Shown: positions 47,840-57,014 of the stretch, one piece after another
How positions within the stretch are numbered: position 1 is the stretch's first letter
Layout of the letters: every line of letters starts with the position of its first letter
Assembly (NCBI RefSeq): GCF_003203515.1
Contig: NZ_BGNG01000001.1
Location: 620,001 to 684,000 of the forward strand
Direction of reading: 5' to 3'
DNA length: 64,000 nt
DNA from: Glaciecola sp. KUL10
Lineage (GTDB): Bacteria > Pseudomonadota > Gammaproteobacteria > Enterobacterales > Alteromonadaceae
The notes under the pieces: generated by a model
The model's database searches: none
Told to the model about the DNA's origin: nothing
What the model saw: only the letters and a program-made list of their open reading frames with translations
Translations under genes and position numbers: made by a program

Positions 47840-48391
47840 TTAAAAACTCGTCCGCATTTTAAGACCAAGCGTCGAAGAATAACCCATATCATTGGCAACA
47901 ACTTGAAGCGCTTCGTCCAACACATAATAGGTAGGATAGGCATTGATGTTAAACATGTCCTTATGCACGTTATTGCCCATTAAAACGGTGCCTGATACGC
48001 CTACCCCATCAATGAATTGTTGTACTTCTTCCGTAGAAGAATAATCAAGGGCAACGCGCACGACATTGTACTCGCTTTCATCAATGATGCTTAAATTACT
48101 GATACTGTAGCGACAAATTGAGCACCATGGCGCAAAAAAATACATGACGGTTTTTTTGTTTGATTTTTGCAATGAAAAAACATCGCCTTGTAGGGTGACG
48201 AAATTTTGTTCTGGAATGACTACCGTGCCATCGTCATCAAGCAGATTACGCCCTTGCCAAGCGAATAATGCAGAAATGACCACGCCCATTATCACAATGT
48301 CTTTTGTCCACGAGAACAGCTTGGCTTTAAGCGGCTTGCTTTGTTCTGGAGCAGATGTTTTGGTTGATTGCTCCACCGATTGAGATGACAT
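47840..48391 (-). CDS. Membrane-anchored thioredoxin-like (TlpA/ResA-type) protein
   Basis: 183 residues. A 29-residue cytoplasmic tail is followed by one membrane helix (about 30-47) and a periplasmic thioredoxin-like domain with the redox pair in APWCSICR (Cys90, Cys93) and the cis-Pro region INAYPTYYV. It probably reduces or oxidises periplasmic disulfides; the partner is unknown. It lies 80 bp past the long GAPDH gene on the same strand but beyond its terminator. Confidence 0.83.
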   Translation of the reverse strand: MSSQSVEQSTKTSAPEQSKPLKAKLFSWTKDIVIMGVVISALFAWQGRNLLDDDGTVVIPEQNFVTLQGDVFSLQKSNKKTVMYFFAPWCSICRYSISNLSIIDESEYNVVRVALDYSSTEEVQQFIDGVGVSGTVLMGNNVHKDMFNINAYPTYYVLDEALQVVANDMGYSSTLGLKMRTSF

Positions 48392-48402
48392 TGGATTAAC
48401 CT

Positions 48403-48442
48403 TAAAAATAAAAAAGCTCAGGGCTTATAAAGACCTGAGCTT
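48403..48442 (-). terminator. Intrinsic terminator after the long GAPDH gene
   Basis: 9-bp stem AAGCTCAGG/CCTGAGCTT (48414-48422 and 48434-48442). On the minus strand it is followed by TTTTTTATTTTT, a strong uridine tract. Confidence 0.88.
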
Positions 48443-48471
48443 AACTTAATAAATTTCAGTGTTAAAACGTA

Positions 48472-49923
48472 TTATGAAAGTTTGGGTAATATACGCGTAT
48501 TTAATTCTGCCATATCTTGGATGATTCTCATCACTTGACAGCTATAGCCAAACTCGTTGTCATACCATACATACAAGGTAGCGCGGTTGTCAGAAACGAT
48601 TGTCGCTTGCGAATCCACAATCGCTGGAGCACGCGTCCCTACCAAGTCTGATGATACAATTTCGGTAGACGCTGTGAAGTCAATTTGGTGCTGCAGTGGT
48701 GAAAACAGTGACACATTTTGAAGGAAGTTATTTAAGCTTTCTTTGTCGGTATCCGATTTGAGGTTAAGGCTCAAAATAGCCATTGATACATTAGGTGTCG
48801 GCACTCGAATTGCGTTACCTGTTAGCTTACCACCCAACTTTGGATAAGCCTTTGCTACTGCTTTAGCTGCACCTGTTTCAGTAATCACCATATTAAGTGG
48901 TGCACTTCTGCCACGGCGTTCTGCCTTGTGATAGTTATCAATTAAGTTTTGATCGTTGGTGTAAGAATGGACTGTTTCTACATGTCCGTTCTCAATTCCA
49001 TATTCTTCATCCAAAGCTTTTAATACAGGCGTAATCGCGTTAGTGGTACAACTTGCGGCTGACAAAATAGTATCTGAGTTTTCGATATCTTGGTGATTAA
49101 CGCCGTGAACGATGTTTTTGATGTCACCTTTGCCGGGTGCGGTTAACAATACCTTGGCTGCACCTTTCGATTTCAAATGCTTGCCCAAACCTTCTTCATC
49201 GCGCCACATGCCCGTATTGTCGATGACTAAGGCGTTATTGATGCCATATTGAGTGTAATCGACTTCTTCTGGGCTGTTTGCATAAATGACTTGAATAAAT
49301 GCACCGTTGGCTTTAATTGCTTTTTTCTCGGTATCAACCGTGATGCTTCCATTAAATGGACCATGAACTGAGTCACGTCTTAAAAGACTGGCGCGTTTTT
49401 CTAAATCGCCATCTTTACCACCACGAACAACAATGGCTTTTAAGCGAAGTTGATTAGCAGTCCCTTGTCTTTCGATTAATAGTCTCGCTAATAAACGACC
49501 GATACGACCAAATCCATAAAGTACGACGTCTCTTGGCGCTGCTTTGTCATTTGTATTTAATGCATCTGCCAATTCAAAATTGAGAAATTCTTGGATGCTC
49601 ACGTCACCACTATTGGCGCCAAAATGAAATTTATAAGCTAATTTGCCCAAATCGATCTCTGCGGGTGCAAGTGGCATTTGACTGATAGCTTCAAGCAAGG
49701 GCCAGCTTTCACGCAGTCTTAACTTTTCACCTTCAAAGCGTCTGACCATTCGATGTGCTTTAATAATATCGATAGCACTAGCATTTAAAAGGCTGCGTCC
49801 ATACAGGGTAATTTCGATTGCTTTATTGCGAAACAGGCTACCGATGACGGGTAACATTTTTTCTGCAAACTCTTGGCGTTCTTGCCAACTTTTTAATAAC
49901 TCTTGCTCGAACTGCTGATTCAT
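48472..49923 (-). CDS. Long-form glyceraldehyde-3-phosphate dehydrogenase
   Basis: 483 residues, about 150 longer than classical GAPDH. The N-terminal 125 residues are a helical extension. The Rossmann entry reads [17 protein letters not shown], the catalytic Cys is in SAASCTTNAITP (about 291), and the C-terminal half has HSYTNDQNLIDN, GRSAPLNMVITETGAAKAV and WYDNEFGYS. This subfamily occurs in marine gammaproteobacteria and Pseudomonas beside a classical Gap; a gluconeogenic or NADP-linked role is plausible but not shown. A perfect HexR palindrome lies about 330 bp upstream. Confidence 0.9.
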   Translation of the reverse strand: MNQQFEQELLKSWQERQEFAEKMLPVIGSLFRNKAIEITLYGRSLLNASAIDIIKAHRMVRRFEGEKLRLRESWPLLEAISQMPLAPAEIDLGKLAYKFHFGANSGDVSIQEFLNFELADALNTNDKAAPRDVVLYGFGRIGRLLARLLIERQGTANQLRLKAIVVRGGKDGDLEKRASLLRRDSVHGPFNGSITVDTEKKAIKANGAFIQVIYANSPEEVDYTQYGINNALVIDNTGMWRDEEGLGKHLKSKGAAKVLLTAPGKGDIKNIVHGVNHQDIENSDTILSAASCTTNAITPVLKALDEEYGIENGHVETVHSYTNDQNLIDNYHKAERRGRSAPLNMVITETGAAKAVAKAYPKLGGKLTGNAIRVPTPNVSMAILSLNLKSDTDKESLNNFLQNVSLFSPLQHQIDFTASTEIVSSDLVGTRAPAIVDSQATIVSDNRATLYVWYDNEFGYSCQVMRIIQDMAELNTRILPKLS

Positions 49924-50351
49924 TTTTAACCTTTCCTCTATACAAAGTAATCGCTAAATAGGTGATTGCGCGCGCATTCTAAGCAATAGTTTTCTTATTA
50001 CCAAATTGGCAAAAAGTTTCAGAAATCATGAGTATTTTGAATTTAATGTCGTTTTACAGGTAATAATTCAACAATTTAATAAATTGAATGTGAAAATTCA
50101 TAAATTCGAGGGTATTTTGAGTGAAATTAAGCCAACTCATAAAATCAAACTAATGTGTCTAGCTTGACCGATATTAGCTAAGCAACTGAAATTTAAAAAA
50201 CTATTTCAATAACAGGAAAGATAGCAAACAGTTAGAGCAAAGCAGTTTCATTTGTAATTAAATTACATCAAATTTGTTTGATTTTACGACTAATTGACTA
50301 TAAATCGAGATGCAATTGACCATTTATTAGACGATTCGGCCCGTTCAATTA
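49924..50351. other. Long leader/promoter region of the long GAPDH gene
   Basis: About 430 bp of AT-rich DNA without a gene. It contains the HexR-type palindrome at 50253-50267, so the promoter is probably far upstream and the mRNA has a long 5' leader. Confidence 0.5.
50253..50267. promoter_or_regulatory. Perfect HexR operator
   Basis: TGTAATTAAATTACA is a perfect 15-bp palindrome identical to the HexR consensus known from Shewanella and other gammaproteobacteria. HexR responds to the ED intermediate KDPG. The site lies between msrB and the long GAPDH gene and most probably serves the latter. Confidence 0.78.
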
Positions 50352-50465
50352 TTATTCGTCATCACAACCAGCGTCTTCACTGAGCATTTGCATTGAAAAC
50401 GCTAAACGAGGCAAATCTTGGTAAGTTAGGAATTGAGTAGCTTTGGGAGGCTTAACAAGAAACAC
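50352..50465 (-). CDS. Possible 37-residue protein downstream of msrB
   Basis: The frame starting at GTG reads FLVKPPKATQFLTYQDL and ends MQMLSEDAGCDDE. It looks protein-like, with a coherent acidic tail, and follows msrB by 23 bp. A GGGAGG sequence directly abuts the GTG, too close for a normal ribosome binding site, so the start is uncertain. No family recognised. Confidence 0.3.
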   Translation of the reverse strand: MFLVKPPKATQFLTYQDLPRLAFSMQMLSEDAGCDDE

Positions 50466-50488
50466 CTCCCTACAATAACCGACGTGTG

Positions 50489-50899
50489 CTATTTCTCTTC
50501 GAACGACATCGAAACGGAGTTCACACAATAACGTTGCCCAGTGGGTGCAGGGCCGTCGTTAAACACATGACCTAAATGTGCATCACATTGTTTACAAAGT
50601 ATTTCAACACGCCTCATGCCCAGACTGTTGTCTTCTTTATAGGTGACGTTTGCTTCTTCACTTTGTTCATAAAATGAAGGCCACCCACAACCTGAATCAA
50701 ATTTTGCGTCTGATTCAAACAATTTAGCGCCGCAGCACTTGCATACGTAATTACCCGTTGCTTTATTGTTAAGTAACTCTCCAGTATACGGTAATTCGGT
50801 GCCTGCTAATCGAGTCACACGGTACTCTTCGGCGCTTAATGTTTCTTTCCACTCGGCGTCAGTTTTACTTACCTTAGGCGAATCACTTGTATCAGTCAT
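50489..50899 (-). CDS. msrB: Peptide-methionine (R)-S-oxide reductase
   Basis: 136 residues. The zinc site uses two CxxC pairs (CKCCGAKLF and CKQCDAHLGH), the substrate pocket includes SGCGWPSFYE, and the catalytic Cys is in RYCVNSVSM. It repairs oxidised methionine in the cytoplasm. It lies 37 bp downstream of gnd on the same strand. Confidence 0.96.
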   Translation of the reverse strand: MTDTSDSPKVSKTDAEWKETLSAEEYRVTRLAGTELPYTGELLNNKATGNYVCKCCGAKLFESDAKFDSGCGWPSFYEQSEEANVTYKEDNSLGMRRVEILCKQCDAHLGHVFNDGPAPTGQRYCVNSVSMSFEEK

Positions 50900-50936
50900 T
50901 GTGTCTACTCACGTTATCGCGGGTAAAAAAACTACC

Positions 50937-52496
50937 CTATTTTTTTATGGTTACCTGTTTACGTTCAGGCGTATTCCATTCTATATGGAATTTTTTGTGT
51001 TCTGGTTTATCCATTCGAGAAAAAGTATGCGCACCGAAGAAGTCTCGTTGCCCCTGCAACAAATTAGCAGGGAGTACTTCGCAGCGATAAGAATCGTAGT
51101 AGCTTAGAGCCGAAGACATCGCAGAGCATGGAATACCAGCGATACAAGCGCCTGCAATAGCGCGTCGCCAGTTGTGCTGATACTTGTTGATTTGCTCTAC
51201 AAAAAACGGATCTAGCAACAAGTTTTCAAGTTTTTCGTTACTTTCATAAGCCTGAGTGATCGACTGTAAAAATACCGCACGAATGATACAGCCAGCTCGC
51301 CATATCTTGGCAATTTCAGCAAAATCTAATGTCCATCCGTGCTCTTTAGCCGCAATAGCCATTAATTGGAAACCTTGTGCATAGGCACAAATCTTTGAAC
51401 AATAAAGTGCATCGTGAAGTTGATCTATGACTTCTTGTTTACTGTCTACTGAAGTAATTGATGCATTAGGACCGGCTAGCTTTTTACTCGCCTTAACGCG
51501 CTCATCTTTGAACGCTGATAAACTTCTTGCAAATACAGCTTGTGTGATTGTTTGTGCTGGACTGCCGACTTGTAAAGCACTAACCGCAGTCCATAAGCCT
51601 GTTCCTTTTTGACCTGCTTTGTCCATAATCATATCGACCAAGGCTTTGCCTGACTCAGGATCTTGCTGGTCTAAGACTTCTGCGCTGATTTCAATCAAGT
51701 AACTATTGAGTTTACCTTTATTCCATTCTCGATAGGTTTCAGCGATTTCAGCGGGCGACATCGACAAGCCTTCGCGCATTATGTGATAGGCTTCGCAAAT
51801 TAACTGCATATCGGCATATTCAATACCGTTATGAACCATTTTAACGTAGTGTCCCGCACCCACCGGACCGATATAAGTCGTGCAAGGTTCACCGTGTTTG
51901 ACTGGGTTTCCAGGTTCGTAAGATTCGATAGGCTTGCCAGTTTTAGGGTCAACTTTTGCAGCAATGTCTTGCCAGATTTTCTCGATACGCGTCCATGCAT
52001 ATGGGTCGCCAGAGGGCATCAAAGACGGACCAAAACGTGCACCGACTTCACCGCCCGACACGGCAGTGGAAAAGAATACAAATTTTCCTTTGTAGGTACT
52101 TTCTCTTTCAACAGAATCTGTCCATAGGCTGTTTCCTGTATCGACAACGATGTCATCTGGTTCAATTCCTGCGTCAATTAGGTGATTACAAACATGATCT
52201 ACGGGTTCGCCAGCGGGTACAGAAAGCACAATTGTACAGGGTGATTTTAAGCAACTTAATAATTCAGAATATGATTTGCATGGCACAACACGCGCATGCT
52301 CAGTTTTACGCTCTAGTGCGTCTTGCTCGACGATTCCATCAATTTTTGCTTGATCGAGATCGAAACATGCGACTTTATAATCGTTATCACAAAGGTTCAA
52401 AACGAGATTTTTCCCCATTACCCCAAGGCCAATAAAGCCGATGTCACACAGGTTGTCAGAATTTGATTGTTGGCGAGAAAGGGAAGCTTTGGTCAT
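50937..52496 (-). CDS. gnd: 6-phosphogluconate dehydrogenase (decarboxylating)
   Basis: 519 residues. The NADP site is IGFIGLGVMGKNLVLN, substrate binding VSGGEVGARFGPSLMPSG, the signature GAGHYVKMVHNGIEYADMQ (written short of its full length) and KGTGLWTA. It belongs to the longer class with an insertion (DPKTGKPIESYEPGN) before the signature. The ATG at 52496 is preferred over an upstream TTG at 52532. It is the oxidative pentose phosphate step, lying beside glycogen genes and near the ED operon. Confidence 0.95.
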   Translation of the reverse strand: MTKASLSRQQSNSDNLCDIGFIGLGVMGKNLVLNLCDNDYKVACFDLDQAKIDGIVEQDALERKTEHARVVPCKSYSELLSCLKSPCTIVLSVPAGEPVDHVCNHLIDAGIEPDDIVVDTGNSLWTDSVERESTYKGKFVFFSTAVSGGEVGARFGPSLMPSGDPYAWTRIEKIWQDIAAKVDPKTGKPIESYEPGNPVKHGEPCTTYIGPVGAGHYVKMVHNGIEYADMQLICEAYHIMREGLSMSPAEIAETYREWNKGKLNSYLIEISAEVLDQQDPESGKALVDMIMDKAGQKGTGLWTAVSALQVGSPAQTITQAVFARSLSAFKDERVKASKKLAGPNASITSVDSKQEVIDQLHDALYCSKICAYAQGFQLMAIAAKEHGWTLDFAEIAKIWRAGCIIRAVFLQSITQAYESNEKLENLLLDPFFVEQINKYQHNWRRAIAGACIAGIPCSAMSSALSYYDSYRCEVLPANLLQGQRDFFGAHTFSRMDKPEHKKFHIEWNTPERKQVTIKK

Positions 52497-52651
52497 GTTA
52501 TTAATCTCTGTGAAATGAGTGTCGTTATGCAACTTACGTTGGCCACGCGCTGCTTTTATTACTAAAGATCATAACACCTAAAGAAAAAACAACAAACTGC
52601 CACGAGAGAAAACCAAAGATCAAAATGAAATAATTCAGCCCTAGGTTTTGC

Positions 52652-54724
52652 TTAAGCTACCTTTTTAAATAAATATATGCTTCTAGGTGTCACGGTGAAT
52701 AAGGGTGACACTGGGAATGTTTTATATTCGTCAACATTTTCTAGGGCCGTATTGAGCACACAGTTCCAAATTTTATTGTTTAGTAACAACGGTAGATTGT
52801 ATTCGCACGCTTCGTCACTACTATTGACGCAATACAGCCATTCTTCTGCTTGTCCTTTCTCGTTTTGCCCTTTGATGTGCAGGGCAAAACAATTGTGATT
52901 GTCGTTAACCCAGTCTTTTTCTCGCTTGTGAGTACCGTCAACTCTATACCAATCTGCAAGCTCTATATTCACTGCATTTGTGTACATATCGTCTTCAAAT
53001 AGCATGTTTGCGAGTAAGCTATTTTCGTGTCGCAAGTTAATAGCGTACTGACAAAATGCCAAGAACGACGCTTTGCGCGCATCTAAATGCCAGTCATACC
53101 AGTTGATTTCATTGTCTTGGCAATAAGCATTGTTGTTGCCATTTTGCGTCCGACTTAATTCATCACCACCTAACACGTGTGGGGTACCTTGTGAAAAAAC
53201 CAAAGTGGTGAACAAATTGCGTTTTTGTTGCTCCCTGATCGCAATAATGTCTTTGTCGTCAGTCTCGCCCTCGACACCATAATTCGCGGTTAAATTATGA
53301 TTGTGTCCATCTCGGTTATCTTCTTTATTAGCTAAATTGTGCTTTTGCTCATAACTCACGACATCGTGAAGCGTGTAGCCATCGTGATAAGTCACATTAT
53401 TGATACTCGCATGCATGGGCCTAACGCCTTTGCGAAAGATATCTCTTGACCCCATCAGGCGTGTTGCAAAGTCAGCTTTTAGGCCTATATCACCGCGCCA
53501 AAAACCACGCACGCTATCTCTAAACTTGTCGTTAACTTCCAACCAATAATCTGGGTATTGACCCAATTGGTAGCCACCTGGGCCTATATCCCAAGGCTCA
53601 GCAATCATCACCGCTTGACTCAAAACTGGATCTTGGCGCAATAATTTGAAAAACGTCGCGTCACATTTGAAGTCCATTGGTTCACGCGCTAATACCGACG
53701 CCAAATCAAACCTGAAGCCGTCTACGCCCATCACTTGAACCCAATACCTCATGGCATCCATGATCAGATTCATCATAAACGTATTCGAAACTTTGACTGT
53801 GTTGCCACAACCTGAATAATTCAGATAAATGGGTTCATGATGTTCATCATTTTCCATTGTGAGGTAGGCATGCTTGTGACAAAGGCCTTTAAAACTTAAT
53901 ATCGGCCCGCCTTCTCCACTTTCAGCAGTATGATTGAAGACCACGTCTAAAATCACCTCAAACCCCTCTTGTTTTAAGTTGTTAATCATTTGCTGGCATT
54001 CAACAAACGCATTTTTATAGGCATAGCGAGTTTCAACGCTGAAAAAATTAATCGGGTTGTATCCCCAATAATTAGTTAAGCCTTTTTGTGTAATAAAGGG
54101 TTCAGGCATAAACGCATTGAGCGGCATAAACTGAATAGTGGTAATTCCGAGCGCTTTAAGATGCTTGATAACACTGGGATGAGTACAACCGAGATAAGTC
54201 CCTCTGTGTTTTTCTGGCACGTCGGGATGCAGTTGAGTGAGCCCTTTTACATGCGCTTCGTAGATAACGCGTTGATGAGATGCTTTTGGCTGGGGAAGAT
54301 GCTTTGAACTGCTTTGTGCTAAGACAATACCCTTTGGAATAAAACTATGATTATCGTTTTGAATATAAGCGCTTTCATTCCAATTTAAAGCTTTGCTCAG
54401 TGCTTTCGCATAAGGGTCTATGAGTAGTTTGCCAATGCTCATGTCATCACTGACCTTTTTGTGCGCTTTTGAACGCACTCGATAAGCGTATAACTGACCT
54501 TCTTTCACGCCTTCTACAAATCCAAACCACTTTGATTGGATGCGCTCACGCAATAATATTTGTTGCAGAGGTCGTTCTTGTTCATCAAACAGACATAAAT
54601 AGACTTCTTCTGCGTCTGGGCAATAAATAGAGAAGTTACAGCCCTTTTCAGAAAGGGTCGCCCCAAAGGGTTTTAAATTACCGGGGCTTAGCTGAAAGGC
54701 GGATGATTCTATTTCATATTGCAT
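52652..54724 (-). CDS. glgX: Glycogen debranching enzyme GlgX
   Basis: 690 residues. N-terminal CBM48 domain (FGATLSEKGCNFSIYCPDAE) and a GH13 catalytic barrel: DVVFNHTAESGE (region I), GFRFDLASVL with the nucleophile Asp (II), AEPWDIGPGGYQLG with the acid Glu (III) and VTYHDGYTL (IV). It removes short branches from phosphorylase-limited glycogen. It is last in malQ-glgB-glgX, 73 bp from glgB. Confidence 0.95.
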   Translation of the reverse strand: MQYEIESSAFQLSPGNLKPFGATLSEKGCNFSIYCPDAEEVYLCLFDEQERPLQQILLRERIQSKWFGFVEGVKEGQLYAYRVRSKAHKKVSDDMSIGKLLIDPYAKALSKALNWNESAYIQNDNHSFIPKGIVLAQSSSKHLPQPKASHQRVIYEAHVKGLTQLHPDVPEKHRGTYLGCTHPSVIKHLKALGITTIQFMPLNAFMPEPFITQKGLTNYWGYNPINFFSVETRYAYKNAFVECQQMINNLKQEGFEVILDVVFNHTAESGEGGPILSFKGLCHKHAYLTMENDEHHEPIYLNYSGCGNTVKVSNTFMMNLIMDAMRYWVQVMGVDGFRFDLASVLAREPMDFKCDATFFKLLRQDPVLSQAVMIAEPWDIGPGGYQLGQYPDYWLEVNDKFRDSVRGFWRGDIGLKADFATRLMGSRDIFRKGVRPMHASINNVTYHDGYTLHDVVSYEQKHNLANKEDNRDGHNHNLTANYGVEGETDDKDIIAIREQQKRNLFTTLVFSQGTPHVLGGDELSRTQNGNNNAYCQDNEINWYDWHLDARKASFLAFCQYAINLRHENSLLANMLFEDDMYTNAVNIELADWYRVDGTHKREKDWVNDNHNCFALHIKGQNEKGQAEEWLYCVNSSDEACEYNLPLLLNNKIWNCVLNTALENVDEYKTFPVSPLFTVTPRSIYLFKKVA

Positions 54725-54797
54725 TTAGACACTCTACATTGGAAAACACTAAGTGATACATCAGTATCGAGGTGTCGCTTAAGCTAACTCAAGCGAC

Positions 54798-56984
54798 TCA
54801 AGAAATCACCTTATAAAAAATCACGCTCAATGGAGGTAGGTTGATCAATACACTATGATTTTGATCGTTCCAAGCGATTGTTTGCGCATCAATACTGTCA
54901 ACCACTGGATAGTCTGACCCGCCAAACTCCCCCTTGTCAGTGTTAAACAACAATTCATACGTACCTGCTTCGTTCACACCTACTCTAAAACCGTCTTGAG
55001 GAATAGGCGTAAAATTGCAAATGACTAAAACAGTCTCATTGGCACCTTTTCTCAAAAATGAAAAGACCGATTGCTCTGCATTATTGTGATCAATCCATTG
55101 AAACCCTTCAGCTTGGTGGTCATTGACGTGCAATGCTGGCTGGCTTGTATATAAATGGTTGAGTGATTTGTAAAGCCTTTGAATGCCTGCATGTTTAGCA
55201 TTTGAATCATCTAACAAGTGCCAATCAAGGCTGATGTCATGATTCCACTCTTTATTTTGTGCAAATTCGTTGCCCATGAACTGGAGCTTTTTGCCTGGGT
55301 GAGCAAACATAAAGCCATAATAGGCTCGAAGATTTGCGAATCGCTGCCAATCATCACCTGGCATCTTTTGTAGCATAGAGCCTTTGCCATGCACGACTTC
55401 GTCGTGTGAGATTGGCAAAACAAAGTTTTCATCATAGGCATAGACCATGCTGAAACTTAATTCACCATGATGATAACGTCGATACGCGGGATCTTTTGCA
55501 ATATAATGCAATGAATCGTGCATCCAGCCCATATTCCATTTGAAGCCAAATCCTAGGCCGCCTTGATCAACAGGCTTAGATACTCCAGCAAAAGAGGTTG
55601 ATTCTTCTGCAATCGTCATCGCATTAGGGAACTTGGCGTACACTTCTGTGTTCATCCATTGCAACAAACTGATCGCTTCGTAGTTGTGATTACCGCCATC
55701 GACATTAGGGATCCACTCACCATCATTTCGCGAGTAGTCTAAATATAACATTGAGGCAACGGCATCTACACGTATCGCATCCACATGAAATTTATCAAAC
55801 CAATACAAGGCGTTGGCCACTAAAAACTGGCGAACGGTATCTTTGCCGAAATCATAAATACAAGAGTTCCAATCTGGGTGCCATCCTTTTTTGGGATCTT
55901 CATATTCATATAAATGACTACCGTCAAATCGTGCTAGACCATGACCATCTTCTGGGAAGTGAGCGGGCACCCAATCAATGATCACACCGATAGAGGCTTG
56001 GTGACACATATCGACAAAGGCTTTAAACGCATCGGGGTCGCCAAAACGACTCGTCGGCGCAAACAAGCCAACGGGTTGGTACCCCCAAGAGCCGTCAAAA
56101 GGAAATTCAGAAACGGGTAATACTTCAATATGGGTGTATCCCATCTCTTTGACGTAATCAACCAACTGTTGAGATAAATCTTGATAGCTTAAATAGCGTT
56201 GATTCTCATCACCAGGCTTACGCCATGAGCCTAAGTGAACTTCATAGATGCTCATTGCCTGTTCATAAGGCTTATGATTTTTACGCGTTTGCCATGCGCT
56301 GTCTTTCCATTGATAGTGATTGTGGTCATACACGACTGAGCAATGAGATGGATACTGGTGATGATGAAAGCCAAGCGGATCTTGCTTATCGGGTAACGCA
56401 TGGCCATGTGCGTCTTTAATCGCAAATTTATAAGTTTCACCCGCAGCTATTTCAGGCACAAATAAAACCCAATAACCCAATTCTGTTTTTTGCATAGGAT
56501 GTTTGCTGGCATCCCAATAGTTAAAACTGGCGATCAATGAAACTGAACTGGCGTTAGGCGCAAAAACAGCAAAACGAGTACCTTGTATACCGTTGATCTC
56601 GACGAGCTGTGCACCTATTTGTTGGTATAGGTTTTCAGGCGCATGATCAACGTAATGAACCGCATGATAAGCTTCACTTTGAAATTGATACGGGTCAATA
56701 GCGGTGTGCTCACCCTCTGGGTAGGTCGCTTTTAAGGTATAAATGTCTTCATCTGATAACTTAGATGCTGCACATTCAAACTCAAAAAGACCAGAAGACG
56801 CTTCGGTCATCAGTCCAAGTGACTTTGGTTTTGCTTTTTTCGTCTTGCCTAACTTTAATACTTCAACTTGTTGAGCTGCAGGTAACCATGCAGTGATATT
56901 AGTCGTTTTATCTTGTGTTCTTTTTCCCAATACTTCAAATGGAAAGGTACAACGAGCCTCTATCAATTGCTGGTTAACTGCCAT
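54798..56984 (-). CDS. glgB: 1,4-alpha-glucan branching enzyme
   Basis: 728 residues. N-terminal CBM48-type domains, then GH13 motifs DWVPAHFPED, AIRVDAVASMLY (nucleophile Asp), AEESTSFAGV (acid Glu) and LPISHDEVVHGKG. An all-beta C-terminal domain ends the protein. The ATG at 56984 has an AGGA ribosome binding site; an upstream TTG at 57005 is less likely. It introduces alpha-1,6 branches in glycogen. The synthesis genes glgC and glgA are not in the window. Confidence 0.96.
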   Translation of the reverse strand: MAVNQQLIEARCTFPFEVLGKRTQDKTTNITAWLPAAQQVEVLKLGKTKKAKPKSLGLMTEASSGLFEFECAASKLSDEDIYTLKATYPEGEHTAIDPYQFQSEAYHAVHYVDHAPENLYQQIGAQLVEINGIQGTRFAVFAPNASSVSLIASFNYWDASKHPMQKTELGYWVLFVPEIAAGETYKFAIKDAHGHALPDKQDPLGFHHHQYPSHCSVVYDHNHYQWKDSAWQTRKNHKPYEQAMSIYEVHLGSWRKPGDENQRYLSYQDLSQQLVDYVKEMGYTHIEVLPVSEFPFDGSWGYQPVGLFAPTSRFGDPDAFKAFVDMCHQASIGVIIDWVPAHFPEDGHGLARFDGSHLYEYEDPKKGWHPDWNSCIYDFGKDTVRQFLVANALYWFDKFHVDAIRVDAVASMLYLDYSRNDGEWIPNVDGGNHNYEAISLLQWMNTEVYAKFPNAMTIAEESTSFAGVSKPVDQGGLGFGFKWNMGWMHDSLHYIAKDPAYRRYHHGELSFSMVYAYDENFVLPISHDEVVHGKGSMLQKMPGDDWQRFANLRAYYGFMFAHPGKKLQFMGNEFAQNKEWNHDISLDWHLLDDSNAKHAGIQRLYKSLNHLYTSQPALHVNDHQAEGFQWIDHNNAEQSVFSFLRKGANETVLVICNFTPIPQDGFRVGVNEAGTYELLFNTDKGEFGGSDYPVVDSIDAQTIAWNDQNHSVLINLPPLSVIFYKVIS

Positions 56985-57014
56985 ATAGATTCCTAATTTA
57001 CTCAATGTGATGGT

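Noticed and set aside
51956-52435. 159-codon plus-strand frame
   Set aside because: Complement of the N-terminal half of gnd, which is unmistakable; the composition is not protein-like.
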